Below, in pieces: positions 1 through 9,105 of a stretch of DNA of 64,000 bases (position 1 is its first letter; each line of letters begins with the position of its first letter). The position numbers and the translations under genes were made by a program. Under the pieces are notes generated by a model. The model had not been told where the DNA came from. It saw only the letters and a list, made by a program, of their open reading frames with translations, and ran no database searches. The stretch is from Branchipolynoe longqiensis. Lineage: Eukaryota; Annelida; Polychaeta; Phyllodocida; Polynoidae. The DNA lies in assembly GCA_030323885.1 (NCBI GenBank), contig CM059199.1, positions 73,679,050 to 73,743,049 on the forward strand. Direction: 5' to 3'.

Positions 1-92
1 CTACCCCTTCGTACATCCAAAACACTACCCAAGTTCAAAACACTATCATAAGATGGCAGTTGGAGCTGTAAGTGTAATGTCGCAAAATGAAA
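1..92 (-). repeat. Outer arm of large inverted repeat (left)
   Basis: Read on the minus strand, this segment matches about 85 bp at 5588-5687, including the motifs GATAGTGTTTTGAA and GGGTAGTGTTTTG and an upstream TTTTGCG block. It is the outermost visible arm of a nested inverted arrangement and runs off the window start. No coding potential. Confidence 0.6.
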
Positions 93-104
93 CCTAGTTT
101 GGTT

Positions 105-160
105 AGCGGGAGTTTTACGTCCTGGGAACATCTAAGGTCATATCAGGACACACATACAGG
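105..160 (-). mobile_element. SINE-A 3' tail fragment
   Basis: The stretch reads as the reverse complement of the SINE-A 3' end (antisense: TTTTACGTCCTGGGAACA then CTAAGGTCATATCAGGAC). Only about 55 bp of the tail remain; the tRNA-like head is absent. Confidence 0.7.
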
Positions 161-164
161 TAGT

Positions 165-528
165 ATACGCTGATAGCACTGTGGCATCTGCACCACATAT
201 TACTTAGTATACGCTGATGGTGCTGGGGCGATTTTGCCACATATTAGTAGTATACGCTGAAAGCACTGCGCCGTCTGCACCACGTATTAGTATATGCTGA
301 TGGTGCTGTGGTACTGCACCACGTATTACTTAGTATACACTGATGGCGCTGGGGCGATTTTGTCACATATTAGTAGTATACGCTGAAAGCACTGCAGCGT
401 CTGCACCACATATCAGTATATGCTGATGGTGCTGCGTCATCTGCACCACGTATTAGACTATGCTGATGGTGCTGCAGCAACTGCACCAAGTATTACTATT
501 AGACTACGCTGATGGTGCTGCGGTATTT
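165..528. repeat. Degenerate tandem repeat, about 40-bp unit
   Basis: About nine diverged units built on GTATACGCTGATGGTGCTG followed by CTGCACCACGTATTA. Two related units occur in inverted orientation near 5512-5580, so the array belongs to the nested inverted structure. The 67-codon open frame at 460-663 runs across this array into SINE sequence and is not a gene. Confidence 0.7.
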
Positions 529-640
529 GATTGTTTGTTGTTGTTTTTTGTCCTAGATACATCTATGGTCATCTCAGAATGGTTACTGACTTGTGACAGT
601 GTACACTCATGGCGACTTTATAGTGATGTCCCACTGGGAG
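529..640 (-). mobile_element. SINE-A, minus copy, interrupted (3' part)
   Basis: The antisense SINE-A tail (TTGTTGTTTT, then GTCCTAG, CATGGCGACTTTATAG, CCCACTGGGAG). The copy resumes at 990-994 and again at 1690-1707 (GGCTGCCAGCACCATGA), so it was split first by a plus-strand SINE and also by a foldback element. It stops at 1707, where the GTGTTTTGAAC repeat begins, so its head is missing. Confidence 0.8.
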
Positions 641-978
641 GACCAGACAGGATGTCCAAATGAGTTAGAGCGTCCGTCTCCCATGCTGGTAGATCATGGG
701 GTCGTGGGTTCGAACCCTGGTCGAGTCAAACTAATGTCTTAAAAATTGATACTTGTCGCTTCCTAGCCTGGCGCTCGGCATTATTAGGATAGGGCAAGGA
801 CTGGTTTGCTCAGTGTCAGGATAATGTGACTGAGTGGGATACCTGGTCATGGTGCCGGCAGCCTGATTTCCCAGTGGGACAGCACTTTAAAGTCACCATG
901 AGTGTGCACTGTCACAAGTTGGTACCCGTCCTGATATGACCTTAGATATTGCTAGGACATAAAACAACAACAAACAAA
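641..978 (+). mobile_element. SINE-A, complete copy inside another SINE-A
   Basis: A full tRNA-derived SINE: the head starts GACCAGACAGGATG, the A-box-like region is GAATGAGTTAGAGCG, and the B box is GGTTCGAACCC at about 708-718. The body contains GTCAGGATAATGTGACTGAG, and the copy ends AACAACAACAAACAAA. An 11-bp direct duplication, CCCACTGGGAG, lies at 630-640 and 979-989, which fixes both ends and shows insertion into an older minus-strand copy. Non-autonomous; transcription by RNA polymerase III is inferred from the boxes. Confidence 0.92.
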
Positions 979-994
979 CCCACTGGGAGACCAG

Positions 995-1689
995 GGGCCC
1001 TATGCAGGAGTCAGTGTTAGCGAGGCAAAACGGTGTTTGGCGGGAATTCCCGCTTAGCGGCGAAAAATGGTATGCACGAGTCGGTGACAGGCCTAACACC
1101 AAAAGCTTAACGGTGTTATGTTACCCCTGGAAAATAGGAGGTATAGCGAGTTCATTAGGCCCAAATCTATTCAATGCTGTCATATTTAACAGAATTACTT
1201 ACGCAATAAGTTAAATTTGATTAAATTAACCCTAAATTCGAAGCAATATTAACGCTGCCGCCGCAACGCCGGCGATATTAATATTTATATTTTTGAATCG
1301 ACGAACGTAAAGTAAACAAATCGCCGCTGCCGCCGCATCGACGTCGCTTTCCATACTGGTGGCGGCGCCGGTTGCTTGCATTCGTCGGTTGGAAAATATT
1401 AATATCGCAGCATTAATATTGCTTCGAATTTAGGGTTAATTTCATCAAAGTTCACTTATTGCGTATCTAATTCTGTTAAATATGATAGCATTTAATATAT
1501 TTAAGCCTAATCTATGGGTACAGACGCAGAGGGATTTCCCAAATCTATAAATAAATTCATGTTTAGCTATAATGAAAGTGTTATGCGCTCCTGCATACCA
1601 CTTGAGACAGTTCCCGACGTCGGTGATAGCTAAACAGTAACAGGCTCTAACACCAAACCCCGCTAACACTGACTCCTGCATACGGGCCC
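995..1689. mobile_element. Foldback MITE with GGGCCC ends
   Basis: The left end GGGCCCTATGCAGGAGTCAG and the right end (reverse complement GGGCCCGTATGCAGGAGTCAG) are inverted repeats, apart from one base. The arms continue inward through GTTAGCG, CCCTAAATTCGAAGC and GAACGTAAAGTAAACAAATC to a CCGCCG-rich centre near 1340-1360, so nearly the whole element is a hairpin. It sits inside the minus SINE-A of 529-1707. The target duplication is not clear. No transposase. Confidence 0.8.
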
Positions 1690-1707
1690 AGGCTGCCAGC
1701 ACCATGA

Positions 1708-1893
1708 GAGTAGTGTTTTGAACTTAAAGGGAGTGTTTTGAACTTAAGGATAGTGTTTTGAGCGTGGCCACAGTAGTGTTTTGAACCTACCCTTAACTAA
1801 GTTGAAAACACTACCGTAGTGTTTTGAACCTAAGTTGAAAACACTACCGTAGTGTTGTTGTTGGGTAGTGTTTTGAACTTACTACACCGGTCA
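1708..1893 (+). repeat. Inner inverted-repeat arm (left), GTGTTTTGAAC-rich
   Basis: Repeated TAGTGTTTTGAACCT words on both strands, with GAGCGTGGCCACAGTAGT in the middle. The same order of words recurs inverted at 4833-4985. It ends at CTACACCGG, a word also seen at about 5714. Confidence 0.65.
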
Positions 1894-1900
1894 GCTAGCA

Positions 1901-2405
1901 CCGGTGTCACAGTTTCAGCGCCCGGTCAGTTTCAGCGCCCAGTCAGTTTCATGCGCATGCGTCAAAATCTAACATCATCATCACTAACCTTATAAATTTA
2001 ATATAATGTTTTTGTTAAAGATGTTTTCTACAAGTGTACAAAGCGATTTGTTTCTAGGTGGTGTGTTTTTAGAGATATATCACTTTTCCTGTATTTTCTG
2101 TATGAAGATTGCTAGCGACCATTGACAATGCCTTGAGTTTGATGGCACGCGCAGTGCAAAAGCTTAGTTTTATTCAAAATTAATACAAATCAAGAACCCT
2201 AACCTTATAAATTTAATACAGTCTTTTTGGTAAAGATGTTTTCTATATGTGAACCAAGCGATTTGTAAATAGGTGGTGTAGTTTTAGAGATATTTCACTT
2301 TTGCTGTATTTTCTGTATGAAGATTGCTCAAGACCATTGACAATGCCTTGAGTTTGAGTCGATACGGGCCGTTGAAACTGACCGGGCGCTGAAACTGTGA
2401 CACCG
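1901..2405. mobile_element. MITE with CCGGTGTCACAG terminal inverted repeats
   Basis: The termini CCGGTGTCACAGTTTCAGCG (left) and its reverse complement (right, ending CTGTGACACCGG) extend about 30 bp through CCCGGTCAGTTTCA. Inside are two copies of a roughly 200-bp sequence with ACCCTAACCTTATAAATTTAATA, which also forms the tandem array at 2860-3480. No open reading frame of note. Confidence 0.75.
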
Positions 2406-2429
2406 GGTACCGGGGGTTCCGCGAAAGAT

Positions 2430-2775
2430 GTAAAGTGATATGCACCACTGTCTTAGCTGGGGCGGGTAGCTGACCGTGAGTTTATTTATAGATTTGGGAA
2501 TTCCCTCCAGTCAACGATATGAATAACGCCGCCAATACGCTGGCGTCGTTAATATTGGTTCGAATTTAGGGTTAAATTGATAAGATTTCACTTATTGAGT
2601 ATGTAATTCTGTTAAATATGACAGCATTGAATAAATTTGGGCTTAATATATTCCCGCCGATTCGGCGGCGGCCATTTTTAGTTTACGTTGGACAGTATGG
2701 ATATCGACGTAGAAGCGGCGGTGGCGATTTGTTTACTTTAGATTCGTCGATTTGACAATACACGATAATACGGTT
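2430..2775. mobile_element. Foldback-family remnant
   Basis: It contains family landmarks seen in the 995-1689 and 24405-25154 elements: GATTTGGGAATTCCCT, TTCGAATTTAGGGTTAA, TTCACTTATTGAGTATGTAA, TTAAATATGACAGCATTGAA and CGGCGGTGGCGATTTG. The termini are missing or diverged. Confidence 0.6.
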
Positions 2776-2859
2776 TGGCCTTATATGGGCATGTCCTAAT
2801 TTTGCGAGAACGAGGCCACTTCCGGATATAGGTAAACAAAGCCTGATAGCCTTGAGTTT

Positions 2860-3480
2860 GCCGGAATGCACAGTGCAAAGCATTAGTTTTATTAAAAAAT
2901 AATAGAAATTCAGAACCCTAACCATATCAATTTAATATAATCTCTTTTGTAAACATGTTTTCTATGTGTATTCCAATCAGTTTGTTTCTAGGTGTTGTAC
3001 TTTTAGAGATATTTAACTTTTTCTCTCTGAAGAATGCTCACTGCCATTGACAATGCATTGCGTTTGCCGGTACGCGCAGTGCAAAACGTTAGTTTTATTA
3101 AAGATTAATAGAAATCCAGAACCCTAACCTTATCAATTTAATATAATCCTTTTGTTAAACATGTTTTCTATGTGTATTCCAATCAACTTGATTCTATCTG
3201 GTGTGGTTTTAGAGATATTCAACTTTTTCTCTCTGAAGATTGCTCACTGCCATTGACAATGCATTGAGTATGCCGGTACCAGCAGTGCAAAACGTCAGTT
3301 TTATTCAAAATGAATAGAAATCCAGAACCCTAACCATATCAATTTAATTTTATATTTTTGGTAAACATGTTTTCTATGTGTATTCCAATCAGTTTGTTTC
3401 TTGGTTGTATGGTTTTAGAGATATTTAACTTTTTCTCTCTGAAGATTGCTCACTGCCACACTGATGATACTGCCACATGC
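2860..3480. repeat. Tandem repeat, about 205-bp unit, three copies
   Basis: Units share GTTTTATTAAAAATTAATAG, AGAACCCTAACC, AACATGTTTTCTATGTG, TTTTAGAGATATTTAAC and ACTGCCATTGACAATGCATTG. Related single units lie inside the MITE at 1901-2405 and at 13600-13800. The 63-codon frame at 3358-3549 is an accident of the repeat. Confidence 0.8.
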
Positions 3481-3539
3481 GTTTGTGTACCTGCAAACAG
3501 GAATCAGGTCAAGATGGCCACCAAACCGTGTTATGGTGT

Positions 3540-4107
3540 ATATGAATAATGCCGCCAATGCGGCTGGAGCATTAATAACGGTTCGATTTTAGGGTTAATT
3601 TGATTAAATTTCACTTACTGAGTATGTAAATGTGTTAAATATGATCGCATTGAATAGATTTGGGCTTAATATATAGCCACCGATTCAGCGGCGGCGACGG
3701 CGTCGATGTGTGTTTTGTTGATATGCAACAGTATGGATATCGACGTCGCTGCGGCGGCGGCGATATGTTTACTTTACATTCGTCGATTCGAAAATATTAA
3801 TATCTCCGCCGAAGTAGTGGTGGCGTGAATTTCGCTTCGGATTTAGGGTTAAATTGATAAAATTTCACTTATTGCATATTTAATTCTGTCAAATATGATC
3901 GCATTGAATAGATTGAGACCCACACACGCACACTAACCGCCCCGGCTAGCAGTTAAACCCGATTTGAAAATGGTTTAGCTTAGCCTAGGCTATGGTCGGC
4001 GGTTAGCGCTGGCACCGATTGGTGCATGCCGATTTCTCACATTTAACCGTGTGGAGCTAGCCAAACCGCGGTTAAGGGCTGAACTCCGATTGGTGCATAC
4101 GGTCCCT
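3540..4107. mobile_element. Foldback MITE, rearranged
   Basis: It carries the family core (GCCGCCAATGCGGC, TTAGGGTTAATTTGATTAAA, ATGATCGCATTGAATAGATT, GGCGGCGGCGATATG) and a right end ATTGGTGCATACGGTCCC. The outer part holds further inverted CCGCGGTTA / TTAACCG words. The left terminus is not recognisable. Confidence 0.65.
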
Positions 4108-4210
4108 GGGGCCGTATGCACCAAGTTGTGCCAACGTTAACCGGAGCTAAGTGCTAGCTTCGGTTAACTATCTCCGGGTAGCGGTGTCTCTAGACTGCTA
4201 AAGACTGTCA
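4108..4210. mobile_element. Left terminus of a second foldback-type element
   Basis: GGGGCCGTATGCACCAAG is a left terminus of the same family, directly abutting the right terminus of the preceding element, so 4091-4125 can form a hairpin. TTAACCGGAGCTAAG follows. The rest of the element is not recognisable, so this is an end fragment or an adjacent truncated insertion. Confidence 0.5.
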
Positions 4211-4389
4211 GTGGCGCCATCTGTAGGGAAACCTAGGGAAAAGGTGGCAGAAACACACTGACACAAAATGACTAAGCTTAGCAAATTTTCAGATGTAAAA
4301 AATGACTGCTAAAATTTAATTTTATCACAGTTATTGAATATGCTAACTATATTTTAGACAAAATATGACTTTTTTTTTTTAAATGTTGG

Positions 4390-4730
4390 GAATCCAGCCC
4401 ATGTGGGGCCCATCTCACGCCCACTTCAGAACCCACCTGGAGCCCCTGCCCAGCTGTGCCCAGCTCGCCCATTGACAACCCAAGTGGGGCCCACCCAGGA
4501 TCACGCCGGATTGAGCCGGATCGCAAAATCCGCCAGACCGCCCCGGATGTTTTAAACATTTTAAAACATCCGGGGCTGAGCCCAGACCGCGCCGGACGAG
4601 CCACGGATCAGGCCAGAGCAAGGGGGGCCGCCACGGACGACCCACAGACGAGCCACGGATCGCCCCGGACCACCCCGGATGGCGGTCCGGGGCTCGTCCG
4701 GCCCCTGATCCGGGTATGTGTGACTGGGTC
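4390..4730. mobile_element. MITE-like fragment rich in GTCCGGGG words
   Basis: A GC-rich stretch with many CCGGACGAGCC, CACGGATC and CCGGGGC words and a central palindrome around ATGTTTTAAACATTTTAAAACAT. The right end is ATGTGTGACTGGGTC followed by TTAA at 4731-4734. It is related, in inverted orientation, to 40010-40556. The left terminus is not identified. Open frames of 60-92 codons here are GC-driven shadows. Confidence 0.6.
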
Positions 4731-4832
4731 TTAAGGTTGTCAAATGAACGCTCTCAGTTTACATGGTCGTGTTCACTGGCAGTAAGTGGGAAGTTCACCA
4801 TCTTCACCAGGGTGCTATGAACGCAGCATAAG

Positions 4833-4985
4833 CTCCAAACACTACCCCACAAAAACACTACAGTAGTGTTTTCAACCTAGGTTCAAAACACTACAGTAGT
4901 GCTTTCAACCTGGTTGAAGGTAGGTTCAAAATACTACTGTGGCCACGCTCAAAACACTATCCTTAAGTTCAAAGCACGACTCTAG
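4833..4985 (-). repeat. Inner inverted-repeat arm (right)
   Basis: Reverse complement of the word order at 1708-1893, including AACTTAAGGATAGTGTTTTG and GAGCGTGGCCACAGTAGT. With 1708-1893 it brackets about 3.1 kb. Confidence 0.7.
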
Positions 4986-5082
4986 TTTTTGTTTGTTTGC
5001 TGCATATTCATTTTCATTTGTTGTAAGGGTGAGGCAGTATGCACTCGAGTGGGGCAGTATGCAGTAAGGCGGGGCAGTAGGG

Positions 5083-5392
5083 GTTGTTGTTGTTGGTTGT
5101 TGATTTACATCCTAGCAACGTCTAAGGTCATATCACAATGGGTACCGACTTGCGACAGTGCAAACTCATGGCGACTTTATAGTGTTGGGAAATCAGGCTG
5201 CCGGCCCGATATCCCACTCAGTCACATTATCCTGACACTGAGCTAACCTTGCCCTATTCTATTAATGCCAGGCTAGGAAGCGACCAGTATCAATTTTAAA
5301 GTCATTGGTTTGACTGCACCGGGAACTGGACTCCCAACCTTCCGCATGCAAGGCCTACGCTCTACCAATTAGGCCACCCGGTGGTGCAGTAT
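5083..5392 (-). mobile_element. SINE-B, near-complete minus copy
   Basis: Antisense order: poly-(TTG) tail, ACATCCTAGCAACGTCTAAG, CATGGCGACTTTATAG, CCCACTCAGTCACATTATCC, GCCAGGCTAGGAAGCGACC, then the head with CCGCATGCAAGGCCTACGC and AGGCCACCCGG. A short block between GTGTTG and GGAAATCAGG is lost. It lies in a small GGGGCAGTATGCAGTA tandem. Confidence 0.85.
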
Positions 5393-5409
5393 GCAGTAGG
5401 GTGGGGAAG

Positions 5410-5516
5410 TTTGTTTTTGTGTGTTTGTTGTTGTTTTACAGCCTAGCAACATCTAAGACCATATCAGGATGTGTACCGACTTATGACAGTACACACTAAT
5501 GGTGACTTTATAGTGC
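5410..5516 (-). mobile_element. SINE-A/B 3' fragment, minus
   Basis: Antisense tail from TTTGTTGTTGTTTTACAGCC to GGTGACTTTATAGTGC. The body and head are absent; it ends where the inverted GCGTATAC words begin. Confidence 0.75.
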
Positions 5517-5720
5517 AGCACTATCAGCGTATACTACTAATACGGCTTCAAACGCCACTGCACAGTCAGCGTATACCAAATATGTACATTTTGCGGCACT
5601 ACAACTCCCACTCCCTTGTCATGATCTGATGATAGTGTTTTGAAGTTGGGTAGTGTTTTGAGCGTACGTAGGGGTAGTGTTGTGAACCTAACAGTAGTGT
5701 TTTGAACGTCCTACACCGGG
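5517..5720 (+). repeat. Outer arm of large inverted repeat (right)
   Basis: The 5517-5580 part carries inverted copies of the array unit at 165-528 (CAGCGTATACTACTAATAC). The 5588-5687 part pairs with 1-92. It ends at TTGAACGTCCTACACCGGG. Confidence 0.6.
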
Positions 5721-5756
5721 TACCAGGTTAGAGTAGCGCTATGGGACATTGACTTG

Positions 5757-5885
5757 TAATGCTGCTTTATTGGGGTTTAGCCTCCTCGGAACATCGAAGG
5801 TCGTATTAGGACGGTTCCAGACCTGAGATACTTCTCGCTCATGATGGGCTTTATAGTGCTGCTTCCCCGGGATACTGTCTAATTA
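5757..5885 (-). mobile_element. Old degenerate SINE fragment
   Basis: A diverged antisense SINE-A/B tail with GGAACATCGAAGGTCGTATT and GGCTTTATAGTGCTGC. Head absent. Confidence 0.5.
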
Positions 5886-5970
5886 GTCCTTCGCATAGCA
5901 ATCGAGAGGCAGTTAATAAATTATATTTGCCTCCAACGCTTAATTATTGGTGGTGGTTAAAGAATATAAT

Positions 5971-6343
5971 CAAAGACCCTATAATAGTAAGATGGCTCAC
6001 TCCCTATCTCTCCCATGGTAATGTAAATTTCGCAGTGCCACCTTGTGGTGGGTTTGATCAGCCCAGCTGCTGGTTGGTCTTTCACATATGATTATATTAT
6101 ACATGAGATAGGTAAGTATGAATACACATCAATATGAAATTGTTATGAACAAATACACATCATCATCAGCATCATCATCATCATCGCCATCATCACTCAT
6201 CTTTCACATTCATATATACATTTATACATATAATATATCACCTGCTTAACTAAGAGAACAGCCAGTGCACCAAGTGGTGGGTTTGATCATTTTGATTACA
6301 CAGGACAGGCTGAGTGAGCCGTCTTAGTATTATAGGGTCTTTG
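5971..6343. mobile_element. MITE with CAAAGACCCTATAATA ends
   Basis: Terminal inverted repeats CAAAGACCCTATAATAGTAA (left) and TATTATAGGGTCTTTG (right), with the similarity continuing through a GGCTCACTC word. A 7-bp duplication, ATATAAT, lies at 5964-5970 and 6344-6350. The interior is AT-rich with a short (ATC)n tract near 6160-6190. A 7-8 bp duplication would fit a hAT-type element, but no transposase is present. Confidence 0.8.
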
Positions 6344-6447
6344 ATATAATATAGGTATATTAATTATTATATAGATTAGTCTGCATTGACCTCCCATTTA
6401 AGAAACCCTACTCTCTCCATTTTATTTTCCATTTTCATCATTTTGCG

Positions 6448-6766
6448 CGACCGGGCGCGGTGGCCGAATCGGTAGAGCACAGGCCTCGCATGCGGAAGAT
6501 CGCGAGTTCTGTTCCCTGTTGAATCAAACCAATGACTTAAAAATTTATACTTGTCGCTTCCTAGCCTGGTGCTCGGCATTATTGCGATAGGGCAAGGGCT
6601 GGTTAACTCGGTGTCAGGATAATGTGACTGAGTGGGATATCAGCATCCTGATTTCCCAGTGGGGCAGTACTATAAAATCACCATGATTGCATACTGTCAC
6701 AAGTCGGTACCCATCCTGATATGACCTTAGATGTTGCTAGGATGTAAAACAACAACAACAAACAAA
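6448..6766 (+). mobile_element. SINE-B, complete copy
   Basis: The head GACCGGGCGCGGTGGCCGAA with TCGCATGCGG and a weak B box (GAGTTCTGTTCCC) is joined to the common body and ends AACAACAACAAACAAA. The flanks carry a likely 12-bp duplication with one mismatch (CATCATTTTGCG / CATCATGTTGCG at 6436-6447 and 6767-6778). The 67-codon minus frame here is a SINE shadow. Confidence 0.88.
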
Positions 6767-6774
6767 CATCATGT

Positions 6775-6885
6775 TGCGCCTTCAGCAAGATTCGAACCAA
6801 CATGCTTTGCCATTCGGGGGCTAGTGTGCTACTCATTACACCACCTAGGATTCCTGATGTCATGATCATATCTACACCTACCAAT
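6775..6885 (-). mobile_element. SINE-Q, minus copy
   Basis: The antisense head shows GATTCGAACC (B box region), GCTAGTGTGCTACTCATTA and CACCTAGGATTCCTGATGTC. It corresponds to the tRNA-Gln-like head GGTGGTGTAATGGTTAGCAC of other copies. Immediately 3' of the SINE-B above. Confidence 0.7.
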
Positions 6886-7099
6886 CTATCTGATTCCTGT
6901 AGGCCTCTAGAGCACCACATACAGAGTAATGTGAGGTTATAGAAATACAGCAGCTATTCAATAGGGTGCTTTGACAATGAATTGCAATATTATATTTGTA
7001 TATATTATAAACTATTATATTCTACATTGGAAGGACAGTTTGTTCTGTAATAGTTGATTAGATGATAGTGTGTCAGATGATGATGATAGACTATCAAAT

Positions 7100-7615
7100 C
7101 TCACTGACCTCTCCAGGAGAAATATCACATACACAGGGAGGCATGGATTGAAAGCGGTTGTGCATTTCATGAAAGCTGCCTGCAAAAGTGTTGAAGTGCT
7201 GCTGGCTTTTGCAAGCTACCAGCGACACTCTCTCGGGGAGCAAATAGAGGTTTCACACCGGCAAGAACATGATTGTCCAGACAGGCACAAAACTATTTGT
7301 CCCTGCAGTGGCTGGTCGGGATATGTTGGGAGTTCCATACATTAACTGCCCTTGATGCTGCCACAGTGGCATGGTTTTCTGTTTAGGGTTTGCTCCCTTA
7401 GCCTTCAGTTCTGTCAAGAACCTGTCCCACAAGGCAGTGGTTTACAACTCTGCAGGGCAGGGGCATCAAACTCCCTGAGGTATTGCAATACCTGCAATAC
7501 CTGCATACAGCCATGGATTGAGGGATGCTTATAAAGACTGATGGTTAGGACTCTAGACCTGGAATAGCAAAAGTATGGGTTCGAATCACACTCTAGGCAC
7601 AATACTTCCCTTCAT
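7100..7615 (+). mobile_element. SINE-Q, diverged, interrupted by unit U
   Basis: The leader TGACCTCTCCAGGAG (7108 on) resembles the leader upstream of the SINE-Q heads at 36885 and 63900. The head and tail resume after the insert with GATGGTTAGGACTCTAGACC, GGGTTCGAATCACACTCTAG and GCACAATACTTCCC. The interruption is unit U at 7152-7511. Confidence 0.6.
7152..7511 (-). mobile_element. Unit U, free-standing copy (A)
   Basis: An unclassified sequence of about 350 bp, recurring at 10135-10445, 44010-44352, 46015-46335 and 49578-49734. Landmarks read on + are TTTCATGAAAGCTGCCTGC, CTCTCGGGGAGCAAATAGAG, CTGCAGTGGCTGGTC and GGCAGGGGCATCAAACTCC. A perfect 10-bp duplication, CATGGATTGA, flanks it at 7142-7151 and 7512-7521, so it inserted as a unit. 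No LINE-R tail is visible here. Frames of 60-91 codons within it are not conserved between copies. Strand is given in the LINE-R sense direction of the chimeric copies. Confidence 0.8.
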
Positions 7616-7833
7616 TTGTAAAAAATAAAACACAGGAAAAAAGACACCAAATCACCCCCAAGCTACGCTTGTGCGAGTACTTAACCATTGGTGTGTATGT
7701 ACTTCAAACACTCTGCCTGGATATTTGTAATTTGAAGTATGAGACCTACAATTCTAGGGGGACGAGAGTAGAAATTGAGGCGTGCTGATCGCCAGCCTGG
7801 TCAAATGTTACATCCTCGGGTAGCCATGAGTAA

Positions 7834-8109
7834 TGCCTGGAACACACCTACGATATAGGATTCGCGCACTAAAACTGTGCGACTCGACCCGACCCACTTA
7901 AAACTGAAAACGGGCCGATTCATTTTTCGAATCGCGAATCGCAATCGTAATCGGCCGGTTTTAGCCCTAAAACTGAGGTTTTATGCGCGAATCGCAATCG
8001 CTAGGTGTGCACAGGGAGTGCACGACTAGTGATTTTTGTGTGCGAAACGGGCAGTTTTAGATCGTATACGGCAGGTGGGTGCGCACAAACGGTAGGTGTG
8101 TACCAGGCA
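7834..8109. mobile_element. MITE with TGCCTGG ends and 3-bp TAA duplication
   Basis: The termini TGCCTGGAACACACCTAC and (reverse complement of the right end) TGCCTGGTACACACCTAC differ at one position. TAA occurs on both sides (7831-7833 and 8110-8112), as expected for PIF/Harbinger-type insertion. The interior is full of GCGAATCGCAATCG and AAAACTG words on both strands. No transposase. Confidence 0.8.
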
Positions 8110-8114
8110 TAAGT

Positions 8115-8205
8115 GGATTACATGCTTACAATGCCGGCCCTGGAATGATATAAGTGTGGATTCCAATCCTGCTCTAGACACACTGTTTCCCTTCATATCC
8201 GACAT
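8115..8205 (+). mobile_element. SINE-Q fragment, degenerate
   Basis: GCCGGCCCTGGAATGATATA, GTGTGGATTCCAATCCTGCT and CTAGACACACTGTTTCCCTT align to the anticodon/B-box and 3' parts of SINE-Q. Leader missing, perhaps displaced by the adjacent MITE. Confidence 0.5.
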
Positions 8206-8429
8206 CAGAAGCCCATCATACTGTAAAATATTCCGATATTCAGCATAGGGGGGGATGCAAATGTTCTATTACTGATTAGTGTACGTGACCAGGTGCATGT
8301 ATATATATATGTATGGGTTGGTGGTGCCTGAGTGGGATGTAAATAGACATATTGGTGCTGGCAGGTCTGGGTGTGATTGCACTCAGGGCCTACCCTCTCT
8401 GCTGGGGTAGGGGTCACCACACTCAAAGG

Positions 8430-8735
8430 TCAAGGTTGGTGGTGGCATGCATGGGGCCATACGGCTTGTGGTGGTGGGCAGACCACTGGTATCCATGGGG
8501 ACCAGGAATGCTGGATCCCTATTGGTAGGGCCAAGAATGCTTGCTTTCCATTGGGGGAAAGGGGTGGGGTGATACTCTACAATGAACCCATGTAACCATA
8601 TAAATAATAAGCCAGAGGGCTTGACCCTCTCTTCTTCTTTACACTTTATACTCTTCCTTTCTGTGTGCCTGTATTGATTTCACCATAACCTGCCTACACA
8701 GCCACATATTCGAGCCTTAGCCTCTACATAAGTGG
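8430..8735 (+). mobile_element. Possible solo LTR (Ty3/Gypsy-like)
   Basis: ATATAAATAATAAGCC near 8599 looks like a TATA box in an LTR. The candidate LTR ends CCTCTACATA and is followed directly by GTGGTGACCACGCCGAG, which resembles the primer-binding region after many Gypsy-type LTRs (TGGTGACC). The left LTR end and a second LTR were not found, and no gag or pol is present. Confidence 0.4.
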
Positions 8736-8774
8736 TGACCACGCCGAGTTGATTAGTGGATTCGACTTTACACT

Positions 8775-9105
8775 ACGACACATAATTGATGCGTGCTAAG
8801 CATTATTTCCTGTATCGTGACTGGGCCTGGGGCCGGAGTCGGTAAATCGCGGGTCTCGCATGCGCAGATCGGGAGTTCAAACCAATTGATCCCTGTCGCT
8901 ACCTAGCCTGGGGCTCGGCATTAATAGGAATAGGGCAAGGACTGGTTATCTCAGTGTACAGATAATATGACTGAGTGGGATATCGGATCATGATGCCGAT
9001 GGCCTGATTTCCCAGGGCGACAGCACTGTAAAGTCGCCATGACTGCACACTGTCACAAGTCGGTACCCGTCCTGATATATGACCTTAGATGTTGCCAGGA
9101 CATTA
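8775..9105 (+). mobile_element. SINE-B with shared 5' leader
   Basis: The head GACTGGGCCTGGGGCCGGAG with TCGCATGCGCAG and common body ends GTTGCCAGGACATTA; the B-box segment is partly lost. About 44 bp upstream (ATTGATG, GTGCTAAGCATTATTTCC, TGTATCGTGAC) also precede the SINE-B at 18276, so either the leader is part of this subtype or both sit in the same host repeat. Confidence 0.8.

Noticed and set aside
2200..2220. Telomere-like CCCTAACC words
   Set aside because: They are single words inside the 205-bp repeat, not tandem.
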